NCBI GenBank assembly: GCA_004554085.1
Contig: SFNY01000008.1
Location: 1-47,385 of the forward strand
Source: Clostridiales bacterium
GTDB lineage: Bacteria; Bacillota; Clostridia; Christensenellales; Aristaeellaceae
Length of the DNA: 47,385 bases
Direction of reading: 5' to 3'
Positions 1 to 8,278 of this stretch are shown in pieces. Position 1 is the first letter of the stretch, and the number at the start of each line of letters is the position of its first letter. The translations under genes were made by a program, and so were the position numbers. Below the pieces are notes generated by a model, which ran no database searches, was not told where the DNA came from, and saw nothing but the letters and a program-made list of their open reading frames with translations.

Positions 1-1
1 G

Positions 2-1030
2 CCCTTCCTCGGCGAATGGTATGGCGTGCGCATGGAGATGGAGGGCATGAGTCTCAGCTTCTCCGACATGGGCATGGTCATGAATCTGACCTTCCATGAG
101 GACGGCACTGCCGAGATGTACGATGGCGAGGAGAGCGTTGCGAGCAGCTGGAGTGTGGAGGACGGCGCGGCCATCGTCGATGGCTTGAGCTGCATCCTTC
201 TGGATGACGGCACGCTCTGTGTGGAGGAGGACGGCGCGAAGCTCATCTTCACCCGCGAGGGCGCGGCGTCCGAACCCGCCGTGACCGAACCCGAACCCGC
301 AGCGCCCATTCTGGACGAGCTGAGCGCCTACGTCGGCAGCTGGCACGCCTGCTATCTGATGACCGGTGGCCTGACCGGCGATCCCCGCATCGAAGTTGGT
401 CTGGAGATCGCGCTGGAACTGAATGCGGACGGCACGGGCAGCCTGATCTTCGGAGAGCCGGAGCCGGGCGTCTGGTATCAGGACGAAAATGGCTATGTGT
501 ACTTCGGCGAGGGCGGCGACTACGACATGCCGCTTGCCCTGATGGAGGACGGCTTCCTCTGCTACGGCAGCATGGATGGCGACGGCAATGCGCTGGGCGG
601 CTACATCGTGTTCAGCCAGGACGCCAATGCCGTCTGGACGCCGAAAGCGGCAAGCGAACCGGACGTCACTGCAATTCCCTTTGAACCGTCCGAGCCGGCT
701 GCCGCGCTGGAAGTCTCCGATCCGGAGCGTCTGGAGCGCAAGTACGTCTGCGTGAATGCAGAGGTCAGCGGCTATACGATGGACGCGTCCATGCTGGGCG
801 GCGAATACTCCCTGACCTTCCACGCCGACGGAACGGTGGACTTCGTTATGGTGGGCACCAGCGTTCCGGGCCTGAGCTGGACGCAGGGCACGGTGTTGAC
901 CGACGCGGGCGAGGCGGAGGCCTTCCTCGTGGACTACTACGGAAACACGCTCGAAGCGGTCTGCACGGAGCAGGGCTTCGATCTGAACTACTTTGATTCC
1001 ATGCTGATGCACTTTGAAGCTGAAAACTGA
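2..1030 (+). CDS. Secreted-type three-repeat lipocalin-like protein (5' partial)
   Basis: The frame is open to the left edge, so the gene begins upstream; the GTG at 26 is internal, because the preceding codons already spell a repeat start (FLGEWYG). Three related segments follow, beginning FLGEWYG (near 5), YVGSWHACY (near 329) and LERKYVCV (near 728). Each runs to a beta-rich stretch of the type LTFH.DGT and then a D/G-rich strand. Glu/Pro-rich linkers (about 268-318 and 650-715) separate them. This pattern resembles the small lipocalin-like or copper-resistance-NlpE-like beta-barrel repeats common in Clostridia exoproteins; the family is inferred from pattern only. The protein is very acidic. 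Ligand and function are unknown. It ends just before a strong terminator, so it is the last gene of its transcript. Confidence 0.6.
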   Translation, partial: PFLGEWYGVRMEMEGMSLSFSDMGMVMNLTFHEDGTAEMYDGEESVASSWSVEDGAAIVDGLSCILLDDGTLCVEEDGAKLIFTREGAASEPAVTEPEPAAPILDELSAYVGSWHACYLMTGGLTGDPRIEVGLEIALELNADGTGSLIFGEPEPGVWYQDENGYVYFGEGGDYDMPLALMEDGFLCYGSMDGDGNALGGYIVFSQDANAVWTPKAASEPDVTAIPFEPSEPAAALEVSDPERLERKYVCVNAEVSGYTMDASMLGGEYSLTFHADGTVDFVMVGTSVPGLSWTQGTVLTDAGEAEAFLVDYYGNTLEAVCTEQGFDLNYFDSMLMHFEAEN

Positions 1031-1038
1031 TTGACGGT

Positions 1039-1080
1039 GCGCCTCCTGCTGTGTTAAACTGAGGCAGGAGGCGCGTTTTT
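1039..1080 (+). terminator. Rho-independent terminator after the lipocalin-like gene
   Basis: A perfect 11-bp stem (1039-1049 with 1064-1074) with a 14-nt loop is followed directly by GTTTTT. It starts nine bases after the stop codon and isolates the first gene from the zinc-ribbon/SPFH pair. Confidence 0.85.
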
Positions 1081-1122
1081 CGGATGATGGATTCAGTACG
1101 TGAGAATAAGGGGGAACAAATT

Positions 1123-2424
1123 ATGAGTACCGCTACATATAACTGCCCTTGCTGCGGCGCACCGCTGGCCTTCAGCGGCGAGAGCGGCAAGCTGGAGTGC
1201 GCGTCCTGCGGCAACAGCTACGAGCTGGATGCGATTCAGGCCATGAGCGCCAGCGAGAGCATCGACAAGCTGGAGTTTGAACACCGCGCGGAGGCTTTCG
1301 ACGCGAGCGAGGCGGCGCAGATGCAGGCCTACGTCTGCAAGAGCTGCGGCGCGGAGCTGATGACCGAGGACACCACCACCGCCACGGAGTGTCCCTACTG
1401 CGGCAGCCCCACCATCCTGCCCGAGCGCATTGCCGGCGGCGTGAAGCCGGAGAAGGTAATTCCCTTCAAGGTCACGAAGGAGGATGCGCAGAAGCAGTTT
1501 GAGGAGTACTTCAAGGGCAAGCGCCTGCTGCCGAACATCTTTCTGAAGAGCCGCAACCGCATCGCCGAGATGCGCAAGCTGTACGTGCCCTACTGGCTGT
1601 TCGACTGCGACGCGCAGGCGGACATCGTCTACGATGCGGAGAAGCGCAACACCGAGCGCAGGGGCGACTGGGAGATCACCCGCACGAAGTACTACCTCGT
1701 GCGGCGCAGCGGACGCATGGGCTTTGACAGCATCCCTGTAGACGGCAGCGAGAAGCTGGACGATAAGATCACCGAATCGCTGGAGCCCTACGATCTGAGC
1801 GCGGCGGTTCCCTTCCAGCCTGCGGTGCTGGCGGGTGCGATGGCAGATCACGCCGACGTGGATGCGACTTCCTGCGAGAAGCGTGCGGTGGAGCGCGTGG
1901 AAACGAGCGTCTCCCAGGCCATGCGCGACACGGTGAACGGCTACTCCAGCGTCTCCGAGCGCAGCCGCAGCATTCATTCGGACAACGGCACGGCCACGCC
2001 GGTGCTGATGCCCGTGTGGCTCATCACCACGGAGAAGGAGGGCAAGATCTACACCTTCGCCATCAACGGCCAGACTGGCAAGCTCACCTGCGACGTGCCC
2101 GCCGATACGAAGAAGTCCCTGCTCTGGGGCGGCGGCGTGTTCGCCGGCGTGCTGGCGCTGGCTGCGCTGATCCTCGCTCTGGCGGACGCCATCGGCAGCG
2201 GCACGATCCTGATCGCGGTGATTGCGGCGCTCATCATCGCGCTGGTCGTGGTCGGCGTGCTCAAGGGCCAGCTCAAGCAGGCTGCGTATGAGAGCGCAGC
2301 GTCGAATTACGTGCGCCCGGACTCCTTCAAGCTGGATGTGAAGACCGATCACTTCCTCTATGAGCGGACGGAGCGCAGGAAGATCGAGCAGCCGAAGAAG
2401 GAAGAACAGCCGAAAAAGAACTGA
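1123..2424 (+). CDS. TFIIB-type zinc-ribbon membrane protein, YdjG-like
   Basis: 433 residues. The start at 1123 is preferred over 1084 because AGGGGG lies just upstream and the first zinc knuckle follows at once. Cysteines 8, 11, 26 and 29 form a CxxC...CxxC ribbon, and a second ribbon (CKSC...CPYC) lies near residues 70-95. Residues about 332-382 hold two hydrophobic segments, then a charged Lys/Glu-rich tail. The layout of N-terminal ribbons, soluble middle and C-terminal membrane hairpin matches proteins annotated as TFIIB-type zinc-ribbon proteins, including Bacillus subtilis YdjG. The next gene is an SPFH protein, as in the ydjFGHI envelope-stress operon of Bacillus, where the proteins help recruit a PspA homologue to the membrane. 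A similar role here is inference; no PspA gene is visible in the window. Confidence 0.8.
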   Translation: MSTATYNCPCCGAPLAFSGESGKLECASCGNSYELDAIQAMSASESIDKLEFEHRAEAFDASEAAQMQAYVCKSCGAELMTEDTTTATECPYCGSPTILPERIAGGVKPEKVIPFKVTKEDAQKQFEEYFKGKRLLPNIFLKSRNRIAEMRKLYVPYWLFDCDAQADIVYDAEKRNTERRGDWEITRTKYYLVRRSGRMGFDSIPVDGSEKLDDKITESLEPYDLSAAVPFQPAVLAGAMADHADVDATSCEKRAVERVETSVSQAMRDTVNGYSSVSERSRSIHSDNGTATPVLMPVWLITTEKEGKIYTFAINGQTGKLTCDVPADTKKSLLWGGGVFAGVLALAALILALADAIGSGTILIAVIAALIIALVVVGVLKGQLKQAAYESAASNYVRPDSFKLDVKTDHFLYERTERRKIEQPKKEEQPKKN

Positions 2425-2440
2425 CGGGAGGATTTGAGAT

Positions 2441-3832
2441 ATGGGTCTGATTCGCGCGGGACTGAACGCCATTGGCGGCACCATGGCCAGCCAGTGGAAG
2501 GAGTATTTCTATGTGGACGCACTGCCGGAGAGCGTGCTTGCGGCGCGTGCGATGAAGAAGACGAAGGGCCGCTTCGGCGGCAGCCGCACCGAGGACGACA
2601 ACGTCATCACCGACGGCTCCGTGATCGCGGTTGCCGACGGCCAGTGCATGATGATCGTGGACCAGGGCAAGGTGGTGGACTTCTGCGCCGAGCCCGGCGA
2701 GTATGTGTTTGACCTGAACGGCGAGCCCAGCCTGTTCTACGGCGCGTTCAGCGGGGAGAAGGCCATGGCGATTCTGAAGGCCACCTTCGAGCGCTTCTCC
2801 TTCGGCGGTCAGGCGGGCAAGGATCAGCGGGTGTACTTCTTCAACACCAAGGAGATCCTCGGCAACAAGTACGGCACGCCCAGCCCGGTGCCCTTCCGCG
2901 TGGTGGACGCGAACATCGGCCTGGACGTGGACATCTCCATCCGCTGCTTCGGCGAGTACAGCTACCGCATCGTGAACCCCATGCTGTTCTACGCAAACGT
3001 CTGCGGCAACGTGGAGGGCGAATACACCCGCGACCGCATTGACAGCCAGCTCAAGAGCGAGCTGCTGACCGCATTGCAGCCTGCCTTTGCGAAGATCTCC
3101 GACATGGGCATCCGCTACAGCAGCCTGCCCGGACACACCATGGAGATCGCCGACGCACTCAACGAGGTGCTGTCGGAGAAGTGGGCAAATCTGCGCGGCG
3201 TGGAGATCGTGTCCTTCGGCGTGAACTCCGTCAAGGCCTCCGAGGAGGACGAGGCCATGATCAAGGAGCTGCAGCGCAACGCGACCTTCCGCAACCCCAA
3301 CATGGCGGCGGCGCACCTGGTGGGCGCGCAGGCCCAGGCCATGCAGGACGCGGCGAAGAACGCGGGCGGGGCCTTCACCGGCTTCATGGGCATGAACATG
3401 GCCCAGGGCGGCGGCATGAACGCGGCGCAGCTGTTCCAGATGGGCGCGCAGCAGCAGAGTGCGCCGGCCCAGCAGCCTGCGGCGGCGGGCTGGAAGTGCG
3501 CCTGCGGCGCGACGGCCACGGGCAAGTTCTGCCCCGAGTGCGGCGCAAAGAAGCCGGAGCCCCAGGCGGGCTGGAAGTGTTCCTGCGGCGCGACGGTCTC
3601 CGGCAAGTTCTGCCCCGAGTGCGGTGCAAAGAAGCCCGCCGAGGAGGGCTGGACCTGTTCCTGCGGCGCGGTGAACAAGGGCAAGTTCTGCGCGGAGTGC
3701 GGTGCAAAGAAGCCCGCGGGCGCGCCCCTCTACCGCTGCGACAAGTGCGGCTGGCAGCCCGCCGATCCGGCACACCCGCCGAAGTTCTGCCCCGAGTGCG
3801 GCGATTTGTTTGACGAAAACGACCTGACCTGA
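2441..3832 (+). CDS. SPFH-domain protein with four C-terminal zinc ribbons, YdjI-like
   Basis: 463 residues starting 16 bases after the previous stop with GGGAGG upstream. Residues about 30-300 form an SPFH/band-7-like domain of the type called 'virion core protein' or YdjI. A Met/Gly/Ala/Gln-rich linker (about 300-345) leads to a zinc-ribbon array. Three near-identical units of about 25 residues, each with the form W.C.CGA...GKFC.ECGAKKP, begin at about 3488, 3570 and 3647. A fourth, divergent ribbon (YRCDKC...CPEC) ends the protein. SPFH proteins form membrane-associated oligomeric scaffolds; with the upstream membrane zinc-ribbon protein this suggests a two-component membrane-domain or envelope-stress module (inference). 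The usual family tail has one or two ribbons, so the tandem expansion is notable. Confidence 0.85.
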   Translation: MGLIRAGLNAIGGTMASQWKEYFYVDALPESVLAARAMKKTKGRFGGSRTEDDNVITDGSVIAVADGQCMMIVDQGKVVDFCAEPGEYVFDLNGEPSLFYGAFSGEKAMAILKATFERFSFGGQAGKDQRVYFFNTKEILGNKYGTPSPVPFRVVDANIGLDVDISIRCFGEYSYRIVNPMLFYANVCGNVEGEYTRDRIDSQLKSELLTALQPAFAKISDMGIRYSSLPGHTMEIADALNEVLSEKWANLRGVEIVSFGVNSVKASEEDEAMIKELQRNATFRNPNMAAAHLVGAQAQAMQDAAKNAGGAFTGFMGMNMAQGGGMNAAQLFQMGAQQQSAPAQQPAAAGWKCACGATATGKFCPECGAKKPEPQAGWKCSCGATVSGKFCPECGAKKPAEEGWTCSCGAVNKGKFCAECGAKKPAGAPLYRCDKCGWQPADPAHPPKFCPECGDLFDENDLT

Positions 3833-3881
3833 GCCCATTGACGGATGGTTTCCGAGCGCTTCCATCCGCATAGAGACAGAT

Positions 3882-3941
3882 ACCCCGCTGTCACTTTCCC
3901 AGCGCGTACAACGCCCGGGTTCTGACGGCGGGGTGTTTTTT
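3882..3941 (+). terminator. Terminator after the SPFH gene
   Basis: A 12-bp stem with one G-U pair (3882-3893 with 3923-3934) and a 29-nt loop is followed by a run of Ts (GTTTTTT). It closes the zinc-ribbon/SPFH operon. The facing mannosidase gene ends 108 bases further on. Confidence 0.75.
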
Positions 3942-4048
3942 GTGAAAACGCTTGGCTTATTTGGCTGGCAGAGCAGCGTTTGTCCGGGCCGACGGCGTGG
4001 ACGGGCGGATTCGTTCGAACGGGGATGCTGTGAGGCATCCGAACGGGC

Positions 4049-7000
4049 TTATCTGCGTCGCAGGCGCAGGGTCTTGACCTCGAAGGGACGGAAGGACAGC
4101 CTTACGCGGCCATCCTCAAGCGGCAGCTCCTCGCGGGGTTTCTCCAGCATGTCGCAGGCCCAGACCGATGCGGCGGGCAGATTCAGCGTCAGCACAGCGT
4201 CGCAGGAGGCGTGCTTGCTCTCATACAGGCGCAGGATCGCGTCGCCGCTGCCGTCCTCGGCGGCCTTCACGGTCTCTACGATCACATTGGGCGCGTCCAC
4301 GGACAGCAGCGAGAAGTCCTCCGCCGCGCCCTCGGCCTCCGTCACGGGCACATTCAGCTCGTAGCCCGCGCGCACCACGTCGCACTGGGCGAAGGGGCCG
4401 TCCCACAGATAGTAGCTGTAAGTGAAGCGGTGCTCCCCCTGATCGGCGTGCAGGTCGGGGCTGGTGGGCGCGCGCAGCAGCGTGAGGTCGATCTCGTCGC
4501 CCAGCATGCTCACGCCGTACTTGCAGTCGTTGAGCACCGCTGCACCGCGATTCTCATCGCACAGCGCGGTGTAGCGATGGTTGCACACCTCGAAGCGGTC
4601 CGCGTCGTAGGGACGGCTGCGGTGGGTGGGGCGCTTGACGTAGCCGAACTGAATCTCGTTGATCGCCTCGTCGGCGTGGATGCCGGTGGGGAAGGCCACC
4701 TTCAGCAGGCGGTGCTTCTCGTGCCAGTCCACCTGCGTCTCGAAGTCGATCTGCATGCGCCCGGCCTCCAGGGAGATGCGCTGCGTCCAGTCGGAGGTAT
4801 CCACCCGGCGCTTCACCTCCACCACGGCCCGCCAGGGCGTGGACTCGACGATGGAGATGCACCCCGCGCCCTCCAGCGCGATGGGGCTGCGCAGGTAGTT
4901 GCTGTCGATGTCCCACGCGTCAAACAGCCGCGGCACATCCTTGTACAGCTTCAGCACGTTCGCCCTGCCGTTGATGCGGCTGTGCCCCTGCGCGTCCCAG
5001 CATCCGGTGATCTCGCCCCGCGCATTGATGCGCACGCGCAACAGGCCGTTGCCCAGCACCGCCTCGCCGTTCTCCATTTCGGCGGTCACGGGCACATCCG
5101 GCAGGCACTCGTCCACCCTGGACGTCCAGCCGCAGGGCGGGATGGTCACCCGGCCGTAGCCGCGCTCCGTTCTGACCAGCAACCTGCGGGGCCAGGACAG
5201 ACTGTTGAAGTAGGTCTTGCCCACGCCGGAGGTCAGGCTGCGGCAGGCCTTGTCCGTGAGCTTCGCTGCGTCGGACAGAATTTCGCCGTACAGGCGGTTG
5301 GCTTCCTCGTACACCCGGGCGATGCTGCTGCCCGGCAGGATGTCGTGGAACTGGTTGAGCAGAACGCCCTTCCAGCAGCGATCCAGTGCTTCACTGGGAT
5401 AGGCGAGGCGATCCTGCGCCGCCACCGACCAGATTTCGGCCTCGCGCAGTGCCAGCTCACTCTTGCGGTTGCCGCGCTTGATGGCGGCCTGGCTGGTGTA
5501 GGTGCCGCGATGGCACTGGAAGTACAGCTCACCCACGTAGCGGTTGGCGGGCATGCCGTCCCGGGCGCAGTCCTCGAAGAAGGCCTGGGGCGCTTCAAAT
5601 TCCACCCGGGGCGCGCCCTCCAGATCGCGTTCGCGCAGGGCGTATTCGATGTGGTCGCGGCAGGGGCCGCCGCCGCCGTCGCCGTAGCCGAAGGGCAGCA
5701 GGAAGCGGCTCAGGTCGCGCTTCTGCACCCGGTCGCGCCAGCGCCCGAAGACGGTGGCCACGTCCGTGTGGGAGGTGTAGTCCATGTGCAGGAAGGTGGT
5801 GATCTCGCTGCCGTCCATGCCCTGCCAGGTGAAGTAGTGGTAGGGGAAGCGGTCCGCGCCGTTGTAGGTCCAGAAGATCTTCTGAGTCGTCAGGTGCTCC
5901 ACGCCGCAGCCCTTGAGGATCTGCGGCAGCACGGCGCTGTAGCCGAAGCTGTCCGGCAGCCACAGCAGGCGGCAGTCCACGCCGAATTCCTCCTTATAGA
6001 AGCGCTTGCCGTGGAGAATCTGCCGGATCAGGCTTTCGCCGGAGGTCATGTTGGTGTCCGGCTCGACCCACATGCTGCCGTCAGCGATCCACTGTCCGGC
6101 GCGAATCTTCTCCTTCACGCGCTCGTAGAGTCTGGGATAGAGCTGCTTGCAGATCAGGTAGGTCTGCGGCTGGCTCTGAATGAATTTGTAGTCGGGATAG
6201 AGCTCCATCAGGCGCACCTGCTGGGCGAAGGTGCGGGCCACCTTGCGCTGGGTCTCCCGGTAGGGCCACAGCCAGCACACGTCGATGTGGGCGTTGCCGA
6301 TGGCCGCAAAGCGGGGCATGGTGGAACCGTTGCAGGCCTCCAGCGCAGGCCGGAGCAGCTCCCGGGCGCGCACGTAGTCCCGCAGGCGACCCTCACGGGG
6401 CTGCTCGAAGTCCACCGCCAGCGTGAAGGCCTCCAGCGCCTCCTCGATGCGTGCGGCGCGCAGCGTGGTCTCGTCCGTAACGGAGAGCAGGTCGCGCAGG
6501 GTGGTTGCGTCCAGCCAGAGCTGGTAGGCCTCCTCGTGCCAGATGCCCCAGCTGCTCCTGCCAATGACCTGGCGAAGCTCCTGCTCGTCCCGAGGCTCAT
6601 AGTCGCCGTCGCGCACCGGGCCGGTGGCGCAGGCATTGAAGCTGCGCTCCGGGTAGTCGTGGCCCGCGTAGGCCTCCATCAGCAGGTGGAAGCGCTGGCC
6701 CGGCTGGCCGTCGCTGGTCAGAATCTGGTCGCAGACGTAGTGGTGGGGCACGTGCACCCACTCCGCGCGGCGGGTTCCGAAGACCTCTCCGTCCACAAAC
6801 AGCGTGGCCTCGCCGCCGGCGCGCAGATCCATCACGATTATCTGACCCCGGGCGCGCTCGTCCAGCACAATATCGCCCCGCAGCCAGCAGTACTCCCAGG
6901 TGCGGCCCCAGGCCGTGCCCTCGGGCATGGGCGCGAAGTCCTGCCGCTCCGCATTGTCGGGGTCGAGCAGGTCATAGGCGCAAAAGCCCTCCAGGGCAAG

Positions 7001-7078
7001 CTCGCCCAGCGGCTCATAGAATTCCCTCTCCAGGGTTGCAAGCCAGTTGTTCAGTCGGCCTTCCCATTCCGGACGCAT
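4049..7078 (-). CDS. Alpha-mannosidase, glycoside hydrolase family 38
   Basis: 1009 residues from the ATG at 7078, chosen because GGGAG lies nine bases upstream; an in-frame ATG at 7087 has that motif directly against it. GH38 hallmarks are present: a metal-binding HID (His264, Asp266) in GNAHIDVCWLWP, the nucleophile motif WLPDSFGYS with Asp376, a GYGDGGGG loop and NQFHDILPGSSI. The C-terminal half is the beta-rich mannosidase region, and the full length is typical. No signal peptide is seen, so a cytoplasmic enzyme that hydrolyses alpha-mannosides, for instance imported N-glycan fragments, is expected. It is transcribed alone from its own promoter (7108-7136), which overlaps an 18-bp dyad, pointing to regulation at this site. 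Confidence 0.93.
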   Translation of the reverse strand: MRPEWEGRLNNWLATLEREFYEPLGELALEGFCAYDLLDPDNAERQDFAPMPEGTAWGRTWEYCWLRGDIVLDERARGQIIVMDLRAGGEATLFVDGEVFGTRRAEWVHVPHHYVCDQILTSDGQPGQRFHLLMEAYAGHDYPERSFNACATGPVRDGDYEPRDEQELRQVIGRSSWGIWHEEAYQLWLDATTLRDLLSVTDETTLRAARIEEALEAFTLAVDFEQPREGRLRDYVRARELLRPALEACNGSTMPRFAAIGNAHIDVCWLWPYRETQRKVARTFAQQVRLMELYPDYKFIQSQPQTYLICKQLYPRLYERVKEKIRAGQWIADGSMWVEPDTNMTSGESLIRQILHGKRFYKEEFGVDCRLLWLPDSFGYSAVLPQILKGCGVEHLTTQKIFWTYNGADRFPYHYFTWQGMDGSEITTFLHMDYTSHTDVATVFGRWRDRVQKRDLSRFLLPFGYGDGGGGPCRDHIEYALRERDLEGAPRVEFEAPQAFFEDCARDGMPANRYVGELYFQCHRGTYTSQAAIKRGNRKSELALREAEIWSVAAQDRLAYPSEALDRCWKGVLLNQFHDILPGSSIARVYEEANRLYGEILSDAAKLTDKACRSLTSGVGKTYFNSLSWPRRLLVRTERGYGRVTIPPCGWTSRVDECLPDVPVTAEMENGEAVLGNGLLRVRINARGEITGCWDAQGHSRINGRANVLKLYKDVPRLFDAWDIDSNYLRSPIALEGAGCISIVESTPWRAVVEVKRRVDTSDWTQRISLEAGRMQIDFETQVDWHEKHRLLKVAFPTGIHADEAINEIQFGYVKRPTHRSRPYDADRFEVCNHRYTALCDENRGAAVLNDCKYGVSMLGDEIDLTLLRAPTSPDLHADQGEHRFTYSYYLWDGPFAQCDVVRAGYELNVPVTEAEGAAEDFSLLSVDAPNVIVETVKAAEDGSGDAILRLYESKHASCDAVLTLNLPAASVWACDMLEKPREELPLEDGRVRLSFRPFEVKTLRLRRR

Positions 7079-7107
7079 CGGATCCATCTCCCACTTCGTT
7101 TTCTTAA

Positions 7108-7136
7108 ATTTTACCACGGCTTGCGGCACGGTGCAA
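7108..7136 (-). promoter_or_regulatory. Mannosidase promoter with overlapping dyad operator
   Basis: On the minus strand TTGCAC (7131-7136) and TAAAAT (7108-7113) are 17 bases apart. The -35 box is the first arm of a perfect dyad, GTGCAA-N6-TTGCAC (7131-7148), a plausible repressor operator. The LacI-type regulator at 10366 is a candidate binder, but nothing in the sequence proves this. Confidence 0.55.
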
Positions 7137-7311
7137 GATGCATTGCACAATCTGCGCGGAGCTTCGCAGCCGTTCTGACCGCCTGATTCTGCTGCGTCCG
7201 AATGGAGGCGACCCGGCGCGGTCGATCAGATCGCACAGGGCGAGCTCGTCCTCCAGGCGCATCGGATTCTCGCTGCCAACGATGATGCTTTCTTTCATTG
7301 CGTGACAAACA

Positions 7312-7342
7312 TCAAAAGCGCCCAATCCATCGGAAAGGGCGC
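7312..7342 (-). terminator. Terminator of the RpiB-like gene
   Basis: Reading the minus strand, a GCGCCC/GGGCGC stem (7337-7342 with 7318-7323) is followed by TTTTGATGTTT. It lies about 20 bases beyond the stop codon at 7363 and separates this gene from the mannosidase. Confidence 0.6.
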
Positions 7343-7362
7343 GATCAGGGATCTTATTGCCG

Positions 7363-7968
7363 TTACTTTCTCCAGTCGGGACGATCGTTCATGACGTTCG
7401 GCAGCGGAACCTCTGTGGTCTCGGTCTGGAATCCGTTGGCCTTGAACGCCTCGTAATCGAAGGCCTCTAGCTCCTTGACGGCGAGATCGTGGAACTCGAA
7501 GAAGTTCGGCCACCACTCGTAGCCGGTGCCGAAGTCGTTGTTCAGGTAGGCTTCGGCGATTTCGATGCCCATCTGCGGCGCGACATAGAAGCCGCCCATG
7601 GCGAGGACGTTGCAGTTGTTGCCGGTGATGGCGCGCAGGCCCGCAGGAACGGATTCGACGACGGCGGCGTGCACATGCGGGCACTTGCTGGCCGCAATGT
7701 GAATGCCCATGCCGGTGCCGCAGAAGATCAGCGCGCGCTCGTACTCACCCTCGGAAATCTTTGCGCCGACGCGCAGACCGACGCGGTGGAACATGTTTTC
7801 GGGGCCGTTGTCGTTCTCGTTTTTGACGCCCAGATCCTCGATCTCCCAGCCCTTTGCGCGCAGATGCTTGCAGATGGCCTCCTTCAGCGGGTAACCGGCG
7901 AAGTCCGCACCGACGACGAGCTTCTTATCCTTGATGGTCTTCATGTTGGGATTGTTGACAATTTTCAT
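7363..7968 (-). CDS. rpiB: RpiB/LacAB-family sugar-phosphate isomerase
   Basis: 201 residues with AGGAGG nine bases before the ATG. The N-terminus has the family signature VVGADFAGYPLK (Asp22), and the catalytic-cysteine loop FCGTGMGIHIAAS is present (Cys83). Family members interconvert aldose and ketose phosphates such as ribose-5-P/ribulose-5-P, galactose-6-P/tagatose-6-P or tetrose phosphates. The protein is about 50 residues longer than typical RpiB, with a short N-terminal and a long C-terminal extension (YEWWPNFFEFHD...). It is divergent from the TIM-barrel isomerase and class II aldolase genes, so the three likely serve one catabolic route. Substrate unknown; the true activity may not be ribose-5-P isomerization. 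Confidence 0.85.
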   Translation of the reverse strand: MKIVNNPNMKTIKDKKLVVGADFAGYPLKEAICKHLRAKGWEIEDLGVKNENDNGPENMFHRVGLRVGAKISEGEYERALIFCGTGMGIHIAASKCPHVHAAVVESVPAGLRAITGNNCNVLAMGGFYVAPQMGIEIAEAYLNNDFGTGYEWWPNFFEFHDLAVKELEAFDYEAFKANGFQTETTEVPLPNVMNDRPDWRK

Positions 7969-8278
7969 AGCGATAACCTCCTGAAAGTGAATTTGATGCA
8001 GCGTTAACGCACACGCGGATATGCATATAACAACAATTTTTCCAGCTTCAGTTTATCATAAAATGCAGGAGATGTACAGTGATTTACAGAAAAATAGAAA
8101 TACAGTCAGAATAGATGAAATACATGTAGAAAATACATCAAAATAGAAAATCTTGTTTCAATGGAAGGAATTGCCCTTCGGACGCAGAAAGAGGCGCGTG
8201 GGCGGACACGCAAAGCGGCATGAAGCCGAGCGTAGGATACCGGGAGCATCCAAAATTGAGAGGGAGAGGAGAAGCATT
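7969..8278. promoter_or_regulatory. Divergent intergenic region with AT-rich control sequences
   Basis: 310 bases separate the minus-strand RpiB-like gene from the plus-strand isomerase. The left half (7990-8150) is far richer in A/T than its neighbours. It contains an imperfect inverted repeat (8114-8139, with TACATGTA at its centre and a second TACAT), a possible operator. The right half (about 8190-8260) is GC-rich and can form small hairpins (GCGGC/GCCG and GGAT/ATCC), forming a structured 5' leader. No confident promoter pair was found. Confidence 0.4.

Noticed and set aside
4211..7186. A 991-codon plus-strand frame opposite the mannosidase
   Set aside because: It is antisense to a clear GH38 gene. 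Long antisense frames are expected in GC-rich DNA, and the translation is low-complexity and rich in Ala, Val, His and Gln.
7104..7325. A 73-codon minus-strand frame between the RpiB-like and mannosidase genes
   Set aside because: It overlaps the terminator and the mannosidase promoter, and its second half is Arg/Ser-rich with no family resemblance. A decayed gene fragment cannot be excluded.
8190..8240. Possible c-di-GMP riboswitch suggested by ACGCAAAGC
   Set aside because: The rest of the GEMM consensus, including the GGGACGCAAAGCC core and the tetraloop-receptor pair, is absent.
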